Counted from the first letter of the stretch, positions 43,951 to 53,971 are shown. The stretch: 64,000 bases of DNA from Bacteroidia bacterium (GCA_025358025.1 JANYKW010000017.1:1-64000); one strand, 5' to 3'. Translations and numbers: made by a program. The notes: a model not told the origin generated them from the sequence alone.

Positions 43951-45351
43951 ATGAAGTCTAATTTTTTGACATTGATAATTGTTTTAGTTGTTCTAAATCT
44001 ATTTTCAAGTATATCTAATGCTCAGGATATATCCAACAAGAAAAATATTGAGGTATCGAAAACTGCATCAGACACCTTACAACCCAGAAAATCAGGTGTA
44101 ATATCAGTCCAGACACCTAAAAAAGATGAAGCTTTTTATAGAATAGATATCAAGGAAGAGCGTGTTCCAAACACTTTTTTTTCCAGGAAGGTTTCTTCCA
44201 TATTTGCAAACAGACAATTCAGGGCGACTCTATTAAGCTGGAATATATATCTGCCTGTACCGCTTGACAAAATCTATATTAATATTATCGATAAAGCGTT
44301 CCGTTTCCCTGCTGTACTATTGTTTCTATTTATTATTGCAACACTGGCTTTGAATGTATTGCTTGTTACCGGTATTCTGTTCTGGACCAACAGGATAATG
44401 AACTTCCGGAAGGAGAGGGAGAATAAGCTCCGGATGCATTTTGAGCAGGTATTAACTGATTTGATGTTGCAGGGAATTGATATGGAAGAAGCTATCGATC
44501 TCTTATCCAAACCTGGATTAAAAAAGAAATATAATTTACTGATAGAGGTGATGATGGATTTCCAAAAAAGCTTCCGGGGTGATTCAGACCGTTATATTAT
44601 GGATTTATATCAGAAAATGGATCTGGCGCATATATCATACAATAAAACATTTGACCTTTCATTCTACAAACAGGTAAAAGGCATTCGTGAACTGGCTAAT
44701 ATGCACCCTGCATATGCCATCGAGATGATTGCCTTAAGGCTTAATGATTCAAATGATATTGTACGAATGGAGGCTCAGATTTGTTATCCTTATGTAAACA
44801 GTGAATCACCATTTGATTTTTTGGATTTGCTTGAAAAACCATTTTCCAGGTGGGCGCAGCTCAACATTTACTACTTTATTAAAATTCATGAGCTACCGGT
44901 ACCATCATTCAACAGGTGGCTTACTTCCGATAATGTCAACGTGGTGAATTTCTGCATCCTCATGACAGAGCTCTTTCAGCAACAGGAAAATTCTGCCCAA
45001 CTCATTTTAAAGCTGAACTACCCGAATGAAATTACCCGAAATCTGGCAATCAGTGCATGTGGAAATTTGCACCTTTTCGAGAGTAAAGAGGTGATGAAAA
45101 ATAATTTCAAGACTGAAACGCAAAAAAATCAAGTGGAAATTATCAAATCCTTAAATAATATGGGTAATGAAACAGACATCCCATTTTTAGAAGAAATAAT
45201 CAGAGGCAAAGTAATCTCACTGCAGATAGAGGCATGCAGGGTACTGTATAATCTAAGTGAGACAGGAAGAGATCAATTGGCAAGAATCAATCATTCAATG
45301 AATGATAATCTCTATGCGTACATTTCCCATATCAAAGACCCTAGAAATTAA
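43951..45351 (+). CDS. HEAT-repeat membrane protein of unknown function
   Basis: A 466-residue protein with a signal-like N-terminus (FLTLIIVLVVLNLFSSISNAQ), a roughly 90-residue periplasmic segment, a membrane helix at about 112-142 (FPAVLLFLFIIATLALNVLLV) and a cytoplasmic helical solenoid at about 160-460 with HEAT-like repeats. IVRMEAQICYPYV and EITRNLAISACGNL are typical HEAT helices. The cytoplasmic solenoid may link the receiver protein to the glycosyltransferase, whose ATG starts 3 bp after the stop. It has no enzymatic motif I recognise. Confidence 0.75.
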   Translation: MKSNFLTLIIVLVVLNLFSSISNAQDISNKKNIEVSKTASDTLQPRKSGVISVQTPKKDEAFYRIDIKEERVPNTFFSRKVSSIFANRQFRATLLSWNIYLPVPLDKIYINIIDKAFRFPAVLLFLFIIATLALNVLLVTGILFWTNRIMNFRKERENKLRMHFEQVLTDLMLQGIDMEEAIDLLSKPGLKKKYNLLIEVMMDFQKSFRGDSDRYIMDLYQKMDLAHISYNKTFDLSFYKQVKGIRELANMHPAYAIEMIALRLNDSNDIVRMEAQICYPYVNSESPFDFLDLLEKPFSRWAQLNIYYFIKIHELPVPSFNRWLTSDNVNVVNFCILMTELFQQQENSAQLILKLNYPNEITRNLAISACGNLHLFESKEVMKNNFKTETQKNQVEIIKSLNNMGNETDIPFLEEIIRGKVISLQIEACRVLYNLSETGRDQLARINHSMNDNLYAYISHIKDPRN

Positions 45352-45354
45352 GCT

Positions 45355-46800
45355 ATGATATTTCACATCTTCTCCATCATTTTTGAATCGATCATTCTGA
45401 TTTATTCGATCGCGCTATTTTCAGTATACTTCGCTCTTTCTATTCTCTCAGGCAAAGAATTGCTAAAATTCTTCTTCTCTGAAAAAATAACCAATTACGA
45501 TGCCATTCTTTCCTCCCCATTTGCACCTACCATTACAATCATTGCACCCGCGTACAATGAATCGGAAACTATCGTAGAGAATATCAGGGCACTTCTATCA
45601 CTTTATTATCCAAATTTTGAGATCATCATTGTGAATGACGGAAGTGATGATGATACAATGGTCAAAATATCCGAAGCTTATGACCTGGAGAAAGTGCCCT
45701 ATGTAATCGACTACAAGATTCACTGCAATGAGATTCTGGATATTTACAAATCCAGGAAGAAGGCATTCAACAACCTGACCATCATCAATAAACTTAACGG
45801 GGGTAAAGCGGATGCTTTAAACGCCGGCATTAACATGGCCAAAGGAGATTACTTCATTGCCATCGATGTGGATTCCATCATTGATCCTTACGCGCTTCAA
45901 AAAATGATACTTCCCTTCCTGACAACATCAAAAGCCAGGGTGATTGCAGCTGGAGGTGTAATCAGAATAGCCAATTCGTGCAAAATTAAAGATGGTCAGC
46001 TGATCGAAATTAATATCCCTGATGAATTCTTACCCAGATGTCAGGTAGTAGAATACAACAGGGCATTCCTGCTCGGAAGACTTGCATGGAGCCGCCTGGA
46101 TGGATTACTGCTCATCTCCGGAGCCCTGGGCATTTTTGACAAAGAGATAGCCATCGCGTCCGGCGGATATTTGGTTACAACGGTAGGAGAAGATATGGAA
46201 ATCGTCGTTCGTATGCGTAAGTACATGGCAGAAAGAAATGAGAAATACAGGGTCGTTTATGTTCCTGAACCACTCTGCTGGACTGAATCACCTTCCAGCC
46301 TGAAAGTTTTGGGTGTCCAACGAAACCGGTGGACACGGGGTTCAATAGATACGATCTTTATGCACAAAGATATCTTCTTCAATCCAAAGTATGGATTCAT
46401 GGGAATGGTATCCCATCCTTACTGGGTCTTTTTCGAATGGCTGGCTCCAATCATTGAGGCACTGGGAATTCTATACTTTATCCTGATCGCCCTTTTTGGT
46501 CACCCAAACTGGCCATTCTTTAGCATGACACTCTTTTTTGTCTACTTCTTTGCAATATCATTCTCTACGTATGCAATTCTGTTTGACCACCTGATATTTC
46601 ACAGGTACACCAAAAAGAGGATGATATTTAAATTGTTGATAACAAGCTGGATTGAACCTTTCTTTTACCATCCATTGGTCACATATTGGGCACTGCGGGG
46701 AAACTGGGATTATTTTGTACGCAACAAGAAATCATGGGGTAAGATGCCCCGTCGTGGATTCACTGAAAAGGGCAAGGGCAAGGGAGCTGCAAAACCTTAA
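45355..46800 (+). CDS. Processive family 2 glycosyltransferase
   Basis: A 481-residue membrane glycosyltransferase of the BcsA/PgaC/hyaluronan synthase type. An N-terminal helix precedes a GT-A domain with IIVNDGSDDDT near residue 93, KLNGGKADALNAGI near 143, the metal-binding DVDS near 164, TVGEDME near 280 and the processivity motif QRNRWTRG near 322. Three to four further helices form the export channel region. A basic Gly/Lys tail ends the protein. It probably makes an extracellular beta-linked polysaccharide; the sugar is unknown. It forms an operon with the receiver and HEAT genes. Confidence 0.88.
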   Translation: MIFHIFSIIFESIILIYSIALFSVYFALSILSGKELLKFFFSEKITNYDAILSSPFAPTITIIAPAYNESETIVENIRALLSLYYPNFEIIIVNDGSDDDTMVKISEAYDLEKVPYVIDYKIHCNEILDIYKSRKKAFNNLTIINKLNGGKADALNAGINMAKGDYFIAIDVDSIIDPYALQKMILPFLTTSKARVIAAGGVIRIANSCKIKDGQLIEINIPDEFLPRCQVVEYNRAFLLGRLAWSRLDGLLLISGALGIFDKEIAIASGGYLVTTVGEDMEIVVRMRKYMAERNEKYRVVYVPEPLCWTESPSSLKVLGVQRNRWTRGSIDTIFMHKDIFFNPKYGFMGMVSHPYWVFFEWLAPIIEALGILYFILIALFGHPNWPFFSMTLFFVYFFAISFSTYAILFDHLIFHRYTKKRMIFKLLITSWIEPFFYHPLVTYWALRGNWDYFVRNKKSWGKMPRRGFTEKGKGKGAAKP

Positions 46801-46869
46801 ATCCTGAGGATTCTGCCTGGATTAAAGGACAAGTGAAGTCAAATAAGCCAGGTTTAAATGATAAATTCT

Positions 46870-49326
46870 TTAGCTTATTGCCAGAGGTTTTTCTACTTTT
46901 TCTTTTAACAATGCATATGCAAAAACATCTCCAACATTCCTGACAAAATGGAAGCTCAGACCTTTCAGATAGATCTCGTTGATCTCCTCCAGGTCTTTTC
47001 TGTTTTGCTCGGACAAAATAATCTCTTTTATACCAGCTCTTTTGGCAGCCAGAATCTTCTCTTTTATTCCTCCTACCGGCAAAACTTTTCCGCGTAACGT
47101 GATCTCACCCGTCATGGCCAGATGTTTTTTTACTTTTCGCTGTGTAAATGCCGAAGCCAGTGCAGTGGCCATGGTAATACCAGCTGAGGGACCATCCTTT
47201 GGTATTGCACCTTCAGGAACATGAATGTGAACATCCCATTTCTCAAATATTTCAGGTTTCAATCCAATGGTTGATGCGTGAGATTTTAAATATTCAAGTG
47301 CTATCGTTGCCGACTCTTTCATCACCTCACCCAGATTACCTGTAATGCTGAATTTGCCTTTCCCTGCACTCAGGCTGGTCTCAACATAAAGGATTTCACC
47401 TCCAACAGAGGTCCATGCCAGGCCAGTAACAACACCGGCATAGTCATTTCCTTCGTAACTGTCCCTGGTGTACTTTGGAACACCCAGGTAACCGCGCAGA
47501 TCTTCAACAGTAATTTTCTTGTTGTAATTTATACCTGAGACGATTTTTCGTGCAACTCTTCTGACCACCTTGGCAAGCATCTTATCCAGTTCACGTACCC
47601 CTGATTCGCGGGTATAGTTCTCAATGATCCGAACCAAAATTTCTTTTGGAAAGGCAACACTGTTCTTTTCCATCCCGTGATTCTCGAGTTGGCGCTTGAT
47701 AAGATGGCGTTTGGCTATTTCTTGCTTTTCTTCCATCAGGTAACCGCTCACATCGATCAGCTCCATCCTGTCTTTTAAGGCAGGATGAATGGTTGAGACC
47801 GTATTGGCAGTGGCTATAAAAAGTACACGTGAAAGATCAAAGTCAATATCGAGGTAGTTATCATGAAACTCAATATTTTGTTCAGGATCAAGAACTTCCA
47901 GAAGTGCTGAGGCAGGATCTCCGTGAAAATCTTTGGATACCTTGTCAATTTCATCCAGAATAAAAACCGGATTCGAAGAGCCTGCCTTAATAAGATTTTG
48001 AATAATACGGCCAGGCATAGCTCCGATATATGTTTTTCGATGACCCCTGATCTCTGATTCATCATGCAGCCCTCCCAAACTCATCCTGATGTATTTACGC
48101 CCCAGGGCACTGGCAACTGATCGTCCAAGGGAGGTCTTTCCTACACCCGGAGGGCCATAGAGACAAATAATCGGCGATTTCATGTCGCCTTTCAATTTCA
48201 GTACCGCCAGATGTTCAATAATTCGTTCTTTAACATTGCCGAGTCCGAAATGATCTTCGTTTAACACCTTTTCTGCGTGGTTCAGGTCAAAATTATCCAC
48301 CGTGTATTCATTCCACGGGAGATCCAGCAAGGTATCAAGATAACCCAGCTGAACGGAATACTCTGCGGCTGCCGGATTCATCCGCGATAGTTTCCCGAGC
48401 TCCTTTTTAAATAGCTTTTGAATATATTCATTCCATAACTTCTGAACAGCTCTTTTTTTCAACTCTTCAACCTCCTGCTGTACAGGATTGCCGCCCAGTT
48501 CATCCTGAATGGTTTTTATCTGCTGATGAAGCAGGTATTCACGCTGTTGCTGATCCAGGTCAACTTTCACCTTCTGTTGAATATCTTTTTTCAACTCGAG
48601 CATCTGAACCTCTCTCATCAAAAGGGAGAGTAATTTGGTACTTCGATCCCTGATATCGTTTCGCTCAAGAAGATCCTGCTTTTCTTCCGTATTTAGTTCT
48701 GTATTGTTACAGATAAAATTGACTAGAAAAGTAACGTTCTCAATATTTTTAACTGCAAACTGTGCTTCCTGCGGAATGTTCACAGAAGATTTGACGATCT
48801 TTAGTGAGAAATCCTTGAGAGACTCAATGATAGCGGAAAATTCATGCGATTTGGTATCTGATAGTATCTCAGTCAGAGGAATTACTGCGGCTTTCAAATA
48901 GGAAGGATGCTCAACCAATTTCTCAATCAGAATCCGCTTTTTACCTTGCAGGATCACAGTGGTAGTACCATCCGGCATCTCAAGAACTTTTAGGATCTCT
49001 GCCAGCGTCCCAACCGGATAGAGGTCAGAAAGCAAAGGATCTTCAATCTGACCGTTTCTCTGAGCTACCGTACCTACCATTTTTGATCCGCTGTATGCTT
49101 CACGAACCAGATTCAGAGATTTGGACCTTCCAACACTGATTGGCATGATTACGCCCGGGAAAAGCACCGCGTTGCGAAGGGGCAAAATAGGCAAAACATC
49201 TGGTACATTGGCAGAAAAAAGTTCATCATCATCCCCATCTGCAATGATCGGATAAAAATCCTGCTGATCCTCATCCATGCTTGAAAATAAAAAAGTGTTC
49301 CTGCTCTTATTCCTTGAGTTGCTCAT
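46870..49326 (-). CDS. lon: ATP-dependent Lon protease
   Basis: An 818-residue LonA protease. N-terminal LON substrate domain ([19 protein letters not shown] near residue 40), a coiled region, AAA+ module with Walker [10 protein letters not shown] near 392 and Walker [11 protein letters not shown] near 455, and a C-terminal protease domain. The catalytic Ser714 lies in PKDGPSAG and the catalytic Lys is in [12 protein letters not shown] about 43 residues further on. It degrades misfolded and regulatory proteins in the cytoplasm. The upstream leader holds prominent hairpins (see 49393-49473), which could carry regulation. Confidence 0.96.
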   Translation of the reverse strand: MSNSRNKSRNTFLFSSMDEDQQDFYPIIADGDDDELFSANVPDVLPILPLRNAVLFPGVIMPISVGRSKSLNLVREAYSGSKMVGTVAQRNGQIEDPLLSDLYPVGTLAEILKVLEMPDGTTTVILQGKKRILIEKLVEHPSYLKAAVIPLTEILSDTKSHEFSAIIESLKDFSLKIVKSSVNIPQEAQFAVKNIENVTFLVNFICNNTELNTEEKQDLLERNDIRDRSTKLLSLLMREVQMLELKKDIQQKVKVDLDQQQREYLLHQQIKTIQDELGGNPVQQEVEELKKRAVQKLWNEYIQKLFKKELGKLSRMNPAAAEYSVQLGYLDTLLDLPWNEYTVDNFDLNHAEKVLNEDHFGLGNVKERIIEHLAVLKLKGDMKSPIICLYGPPGVGKTSLGRSVASALGRKYIRMSLGGLHDESEIRGHRKTYIGAMPGRIIQNLIKAGSSNPVFILDEIDKVSKDFHGDPASALLEVLDPEQNIEFHDNYLDIDFDLSRVLFIATANTVSTIHPALKDRMELIDVSGYLMEEKQEIAKRHLIKRQLENHGMEKNSVAFPKEILVRIIENYTRESGVRELDKMLAKVVRRVARKIVSGINYNKKITVEDLRGYLGVPKYTRDSYEGNDYAGVVTGLAWTSVGGEILYVETSLSAGKGKFSITGNLGEVMKESATIALEYLKSHASTIGLKPEIFEKWDVHIHVPEGAIPKDGPSAGITMATALASAFTQRKVKKHLAMTGEITLRGKVLPVGGIKEKILAAKRAGIKEIILSEQNRKDLEEINEIYLKGLSFHFVRNVGDVFAYALLKEKVEKPLAIS

Positions 49327-49392
49327 CTGTTGATCTATTTTGTTTCTATTCGGTCCATTTGGGGTGGATTCGTTTCATTTATTTTAGAATCC

Positions 49393-49422
49393 ATTGTCAT
49401 GATGCTTTTGCATCATGACAAT
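49393..49422. promoter_or_regulatory. Perfect 13-bp palindrome in the lon leader
   Basis: ATTGTCATGATGC (49393-49405) and GCATCATGACAAT (49410-49422) form a perfect 13-bp stem with a TTTT loop, 67 bases upstream of the lon start. It could be an operator or an RNA hairpin. It does not match the CIRCE element. Confidence 0.6.
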
Positions 49423-49442
49423 ATGTCGGAAAATTTATTTCT

Positions 49443-49473
49443 ACGACTGAATTGAAATGTGTTCAATAGTCGT
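49443..49473. other. Second hairpin upstream of lon
   Basis: ACGACTGAATTGAA pairs with TTCAATAGTCGT across a short loop with a two-base bulge. It lies between the lon palindrome and the rpmE2 terminator. Role unknown. Confidence 0.5.
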
Positions 49474-49520
49474 GCCAAACCTTCCTTTTTATCCATTTTT
49501 TTCCTCGTGGCTATTAACCA

Positions 49521-49552
49521 AGAAGCCCCGTATTTGGAAATACAGGGCTTCT
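49521..49552. terminator. Rho-independent terminator after rpmE2
   Basis: AGAAGCCCCGTATTT (49521-49535) and AAATACAGGGCTTCT (49538-49552) form a 15-bp stem with one G-T type mismatch. It lies 20 bases beyond the rpmE2 stop on the minus strand. Confidence 0.8.
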
Positions 49553-49571
49553 CTTCACAATTACAAAAAAT

Positions 49572-49835
49572 TTACACTTTGCGTTTGTCCATATGCTTCT
49601 GATAACGGTTCATGAATTTGTCGACGCGACCTGCTGTATCGACTAATTTCATCTTACCGGTATAGAAAGGGTGTGATGTATTCGAAATTTCCACTTTCAA
49701 CAATGGATACTGAACACCTTCAATTTCGATGGTCTCTTTTGATGCAGCCGTTGATCTGGTGATAAATGTATGTTCATTCGACATATCTTTAAAACAAACC
49801 AGCCTGTAACTTTCCGGATGAATTCCCTTTTTCAT
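49572..49835 (-). CDS. rpmE2: 50S ribosomal protein L31 type B
   Basis: An 87-residue L31 of the type B (zinc-independent) form: the N-terminus [19 protein letters not shown] and the C-terminal [14 protein letters not shown] match, and the CxxC pairs of the zinc form are missing. Type B L31 is the usual or only copy in many Bacteroidota, so absence of the zinc site need not mean zinc limitation here. A hairpin terminator follows and the lon leader lies beyond. Confidence 0.94.
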   Translation of the reverse strand: MKKGIHPESYRLVCFKDMSNEHTFITRSTAASKETIEIEGVQYPLLKVEISNTSHPFYTGKMKLVDTAGRVDKFMNRYQKHMDKRKV

Positions 49836-49965
49836 GATGCTTGTTTATATCTTTTAATCTTTCTTCTTTCACTATTTACGGGTTGCAAAGATAAGGATAA
49901 TTTATGATTCTGCAACAGATTTTTAAAAAGTTATCGATTAAATTATCACGAAATTTCTTTCTCTC

Positions 49966-51177
49966 TCAAAGTGAAGACCTGCAATTTTCGCGTTCTTCGC
50001 GTAACAGTTTGACCTCCTTCATAAGCATCGGAGCACGCTCAAACGGAGCATCACGATCAAAAAGATAGCGCATGGTATAGTGCGTTTTAGCGTGAACTCC
50101 GCCTACCGACAAATACATTGCCACCATTTTGGGATTAAAATCCCCGACCCACGACAATTCTACCTCTTTATACCAGGGTTTCCTTTTCATTATTTTATCC
50201 AGGTGCCAAAAAACAGCCGACTCCAGACCACTTCCCTGAAATTTTGGTACTACTCCCATAACCAGAATGCGGGTTCGCGTAATTGTTTTCATCTTCTTAT
50301 ACCAGAAAAACTTCATCAGGGACCAAAAATTCAGCTTCCCTTTCATTTTGGCCAGCAGCTGATTCCAGTCGGGAATCATTCCAAAAAAGAGCACAGGCTC
50401 CTCATCATGGTAAGCAATCCAGATAAATTCCTCCTCAGCAATTAGCTTTGCGATTTTCATCATACCACGGATATCATCCAAATCAACCTCCTGATGGTTG
50501 TCATGGCTGGCCCAGGCCTCCTCGTAGATATGGGTAAATTCATTGATATGGCGCTCCATCTGACTGAACTTCACATGTTCGAACCTGAAATTCGGCTTAT
50601 TGGCCACCCACTTTGCAATCTTCCAGAACCTTTCAGGAAATGGAACCCCGCGGTCAAGATGATAGGTATATTGTTCGAAATAGATTTTGAATCCATAATT
50701 TTCGAAGAGCGGAAGATAATAGGGCTTGTTATAAGGCATGCCAAATCCCTGGGGCATAAAACCCCTGACGAGCAATCCCCAGTTAATCATGTTCTCTCCA
50801 AAATTCACAGGACCATCCATTGCTTCCATTCCCCGTTCTGCAAGCCAGGATTTGGCTGTATCAAAAAGCAAATGAGCCGCAATTTGATCGTCAATACACT
50901 CAAAGTAACCTATACCACCTGTTGGCTGTGAGAATGTTCTGCATTTATTAAAATTGATAAAGGCGCCAATACGGCCAACTGTCAGACTTGAGTCGTCCTT
51001 CAAAATCCACCTTGTTCCCTCCCCATGTTTTAGAAATGCATTTTTTTTTGGATCGAATGCGCTGTCTGCCATAACCTCAAGCGGGGCAATCCAATTTCGG
51101 TCATCCTTGTATATCAGGTGTGGCAATTTGTGAAAAGCCGATTTAGAGGAGTTGTCTTTTACTTCAACGATCTGCAT
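49966..51177 (-). CDS. GNAT-like conserved hypothetical protein
   Basis: A 403-residue cytoplasmic protein of a family seen in many bacteria that carries a GNAT-type acyltransferase fold in its C-terminal half. MGVVPKFQGSGLESAVFWHLDK near residue 310 (first 20 residues conserved) resembles the acetyl-CoA loop of GNAT enzymes. The N-terminal half has IYKDDRNWIAPLE near residue 22 and GPVNFGENMINWGLLVRGF near 120, typical of this uncharacterised group. No known substrate. It sits upstream of rpmE2 on the same strand and downstream of the AlkD-like gene, without evident link. Confidence 0.7.
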   Translation of the reverse strand: MQIVEVKDNSSKSAFHKLPHLIYKDDRNWIAPLEVMADSAFDPKKNAFLKHGEGTRWILKDDSSLTVGRIGAFINFNKCRTFSQPTGGIGYFECIDDQIAAHLLFDTAKSWLAERGMEAMDGPVNFGENMINWGLLVRGFMPQGFGMPYNKPYYLPLFENYGFKIYFEQYTYHLDRGVPFPERFWKIAKWVANKPNFRFEHVKFSQMERHINEFTHIYEEAWASHDNHQEVDLDDIRGMMKIAKLIAEEEFIWIAYHDEEPVLFFGMIPDWNQLLAKMKGKLNFWSLMKFFWYKKMKTITRTRILVMGVVPKFQGSGLESAVFWHLDKIMKRKPWYKEVELSWVGDFNPKMVAMYLSVGGVHAKTHYTMRYLFDRDAPFERAPMLMKEVKLLREERENCRSSL

Positions 51178-51212
51178 AAATGCCTTTTTGGAATTGGAAT
51201 ATTATGAATATC

Positions 51213-51923
51213 TCAGGATCTGCCAGTTACAAGCTCTTTTACTGCTTCGCATTCCAATTGATCTATCAACAGCTTTGCATTTTCCTGTGCCACTACCGAA
51301 TCAAGTGTCAAAAGCAATTTAGCCAGTTGCAGAGCCAGCTCATATAACTCCAGGTTACGCAAGGCAATTTGTAAATATACCCTTCTGAAAACAATCGAAA
51401 GTTGGGCATCTTTTGCAAGAGGAGGAAAAAATTCAAGGAAAGCCTCAAATTTTTCATTGGTGGCATTGGGATCTGTCAATGCAAGCCTGCCCATCATCAG
51501 CAAACCGGTAATCTTGCTGAGTGTCTTTCTTGCCAGGCAGTATTCAACGGCTTTCTCATATGCAAAGGGCGATTTAGAAAAAAGGTTCATCGCTGCCTGC
51601 TCCGCTATTTCGACTTGTTGAATCTGCCGAACCCAAAAATCCATTTGATTTTCTGTAACTTCTTCCGGTTTTTCCAGCAAAGTGGCCAGAATCATGGTTT
51701 CCCGCCACTGCTTATTCCACAATTTCAATGCAACCAGATGATTGGAGGAATAGTTTCCAGCCAGTTGCCGCAGTGAAATAACCGAAGCACCCAGATTCAG
51801 CTTGTAAATAACTCCACGTTTCGTCATAGAATCAGACACCTCGCCGTTTTGCAGGAGTTTTACTCTTCGGAGCAACTCCTGGTATACTTTTTCTGAAACC
51901 GGGTTATCGAGTAAGTATTCCAT
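51213..51923 (-). CDS. AlkD-like DNA alkylation repair protein
   Basis: A 236-residue all-helical protein resembling the AlkD family of HEAT-like DNA glycosylases for N3- and N7-alkylpurines. The blocks HLVALKLWNKQWRETMILAT near residue 82, TENQMDFWVRQI near 110, and NLFSKSPFAYEKAVEY near 130 follow the AlkD consensus, including LW-x-S/N-x-x-x-E and QMDxWV. It is close to the family's usual size (about 230). The active-site residues are not certain by eye, so it may be a non-catalytic homologue. It lies 35 bp upstream of the GNAT-like gene on the same strand. Confidence 0.72.
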   Translation of the reverse strand: MEYLLDNPVSEKVYQELLRRVKLLQNGEVSDSMTKRGVIYKLNLGASVISLRQLAGNYSSNHLVALKLWNKQWRETMILATLLEKPEEVTENQMDFWVRQIQQVEIAEQAAMNLFSKSPFAYEKAVEYCLARKTLSKITGLLMMGRLALTDPNATNEKFEAFLEFFPPLAKDAQLSIVFRRVYLQIALRNLELYELALQLAKLLLTLDSVVAQENAKLLIDQLECEAVKELVTGRS

Positions 51924-52212
51924 TTATCCTGGTTATATTCTGTTGGTTGCAAACGATACAACATCACACGATCGCCAATGACATTTAAAGATGACTATAT
52001 GAATCTCCTATCAATCTGTTATTCAGCAAATGACAAACATCTCAATACAATGATCGTACGGTTAAACCATAGGCCTGGTAAAGATAGGAACAAATGTCTA
52101 AACGAAAAATCTGAAGATTCAATTTCTGGTAATCCGCAATATGCGAAATTGATTTTTTTAATCCATTCCTTGCCTATTTCGAAAAACAGCCCTATATTTA
52201 CACCGGAAATAC
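51924..52212. other. Intergenic region upstream of tRNA-His
   Basis: About 290 bp without a supported gene. Frames that cross into the tRNA are artefacts. It presumably contains the tRNA promoter; no box is clear. Confidence 0.5.
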
Positions 52213-52287
52213 GGTGGATGTAGCTCAGTCGGTTAGAGTAGTGGTTTGTGGTACCATTGGTCGTGGGTTCGAATCCCATCTTCCACC
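52213..52287 (+). tRNA. tRNA-His (anticodon GTG)
   Basis: A full cloverleaf: extra G-1 at 52213, acceptor 52214-52220, D-arm GCTC/GAGT, anticodon loop TTGTGGT with GTG, T-arm GTGGG TTCGAAT CCCAT, and acceptor strand ending 52286 with C73 at 52287. G-1 pairs with C73, the tRNA-His identity element. Position 6-67 is a T-T mismatch in the acceptor stem. The CCA end is only partly encoded (CCA overlaps C73), so maturation by CCA-adding enzyme is expected. A rho-independent terminator follows at 52293. Confidence 0.96.
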
Positions 52288-52292
52288 CAAAA

Positions 52293-52332
52293 GAAAAGCC
52301 CATGATGCGAGATTCCAGCATTTGGGCTTTTC
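52293..52332 (+). terminator. Rho-independent terminator after tRNA-His
   Basis: GAAAAGCCCA (52293-52302) pairs with TGGGCTTTTC (52323-52332), extended by ATGC/GCAT within the loop, and is followed by a T-rich run. Confidence 0.85.
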
Positions 52333-52402
52333 CTCTTTAAGCGCTTCTGTAGTTACTTACTATGATAATCAAACAGCATATTTATTAATACTGAAACTCA
52401 TA

Positions 52403-53971
52403 ATGAAAACAATCAATGCACGTTTCATTCTATTCCTGATTACATCCTTTCTGGCTCTCTCTCTCACTGCAGCACAACCATCAGCACCCAATGATCTGAC
52501 CATGACCCCACTTATTCCTAAACCTGTTTCCATAAATAATGCCGAAGGTGTTTTTGAATTAAAAAACAACGCCGTCGTTTGGATCTCCGAAAATACACCC
52601 GGGATGGTGAAGGTTGCTAAATATCTCACCGACAGGCTGAACCCGGCCACCGGTTTTAATGTTATCATACTGACTTCGGGAACAATACCAACTTCCAACT
52701 GTATCCTTCTGGAAACCAATATCTCAAACAGTCAGTTGGGACAAGAAGGTTATGAGCTCAAAATTACTGCCGAAAATATTCGATTGGCAGCCAATACTGC
52801 GGAAGGCATTTTTCGTGGCATTCAAACCCTTCGTCAACTTCTTCCTGCCTCCATTGAAAGCAACACCCGCCAGGAAGGTCCATGGGTAATAGCCAATGGC
52901 GCCATCCTTGACTATCCCGCATACGCCTACCGTGGGGCAATGCTTGATGTTGCCCGTCATTTTTTTGGTGCTGACGTCGTCAAACGATATATCGACCTGA
53001 TTGCTGCATATAAGATGAACTACCTCCACCTGCATCTGGCCGACGACCAGGGCTGGAGAATTGAGATAAAATCGTGGCCTGCCCTGACTGAAATCGGGGG
53101 ATCTACCCAGGTAGGTGGCGGCAAAGGTGGATTTTACTCCCAGGATACATATAATGAAATTGTACAATACGCTGCCGACCGATATATTACCGTCGTTCCT
53201 GAAATCGATATGCCCGGTCACACGAATGCCGCCCTGGCCTCAATTCCTAAACTGAATCCGGATAATAATCCAGTCAAACTATATACAGGAACCAATGTGG
53301 GATTTAGTACCCTGCAAACGAATAAGGATTTTACCTATGAATTTTTGAATGATGTGTTCCGTGAACTGGCTGTGATGACTCCAGGTCCTTACATTCATGT
53401 TGGAGGTGATGAGTCGCATGTTACCAAAAAAGAGGATTATATTCCTTTTATCGAACACGTACAGGAGATTGTTTCTGCCAATGGAAAACAGATGATTGGT
53501 TGGGACGAAACCACCCAGGCAGCCTTGAAACCAGGTGCTATTGCCCAATATTGGGCCAAAGCTGAGAATGCGAAACGAGGAGTTTCCAAAGGACTGAAAA
53601 TATTAATGTCTCCTGCTGCCAAAGCATACCTCGACATGAAATATGACCCTAAAAGTCAGCTGGGACTTAGTTGGGCCGGATACATTGAAGTTGACACCGG
53701 GTACAAATGGGATCCGGCCAGGATGGTTCCGGGGATATCAAAAGAAAATATTCTGGGCATCGAAGCTCCGCTCTGGTCAGAAACGGTGTCCAACATGGAT
53801 GAAATAGAATACCTGCTTTTCCCCAGACTTCCGGGTTATGCTGAAATTGGATGGACAGATAGTGCAGACCGCAACTGGGAAGATTACAAAGTCAGGCTGG
53901 GTCAGCAAGCCGGGAGATTTAAATTCATGGAGATAGATTACTATCCGTCTGTAAAAGTGCCCTGGAAATAG
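52403..53971 (+). CDS. Secreted GH20 beta-N-acetylhexosaminidase
   Basis: A 522-residue glycoside hydrolase family 20 enzyme releasing terminal GlcNAc or GalNAc. Signal peptide MKTINARFILFLITSFLALS, cleaved near LTAAQ. An N-terminal GH20b domain (LIPKPVSINNAEGVFEL) leads into the TIM barrel at about 165 (GAMLDVARHFFGADVVKRYID). The catalytic Asp-Glu pair is in HVGGDESHVTKKE near residue 332, and MNYLHLHLADDQGWRIEIK near 200 is conserved (the family's HxxDDQGWR). The frame is open back through the tRNA, but ATG 52403 gives the true start. Likely acts on chitin, glycoprotein or peptidoglycan fragments. Confidence 0.94.
   Translation: MKTINARFILFLITSFLALSLTAAQPSAPNDLTMTPLIPKPVSINNAEGVFELKNNAVVWISENTPGMVKVAKYLTDRLNPATGFNVIILTSGTIPTSNCILLETNISNSQLGQEGYELKITAENIRLAANTAEGIFRGIQTLRQLLPASIESNTRQEGPWVIANGAILDYPAYAYRGAMLDVARHFFGADVVKRYIDLIAAYKMNYLHLHLADDQGWRIEIKSWPALTEIGGSTQVGGGKGGFYSQDTYNEIVQYAADRYITVVPEIDMPGHTNAALASIPKLNPDNNPVKLYTGTNVGFSTLQTNKDFTYEFLNDVFRELAVMTPGPYIHVGGDESHVTKKEDYIPFIEHVQEIVSANGKQMIGWDETTQAALKPGAIAQYWAKAENAKRGVSKGLKILMSPAAKAYLDMKYDPKSQLGLSWAGYIEVDTGYKWDPARMVPGISKENILGIEAPLWSETVSNMDEIEYLLFPRLPGYAEIGWTDSADRNWEDYKVRLGQQAGRFKFMEIDYYPSVKVPWK

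Noticed and set aside
49393-49422. CIRCE/HrcA operator before lon
   Set aside because: The stem sequence does not match TTAGCACTC-N9-GAGTGCTAA.
52019-52321. 100-codon minus-strand frame across tRNA-His
   Set aside because: It reads the tRNA backwards (MGFEPTTNGTTN is a typical antisense-tRNA artefact).
52214-52402. N-terminal extension of the GH20 gene through the tRNA and its terminator
   Set aside because: The frame is open by chance; the signal peptide starts at 52403.
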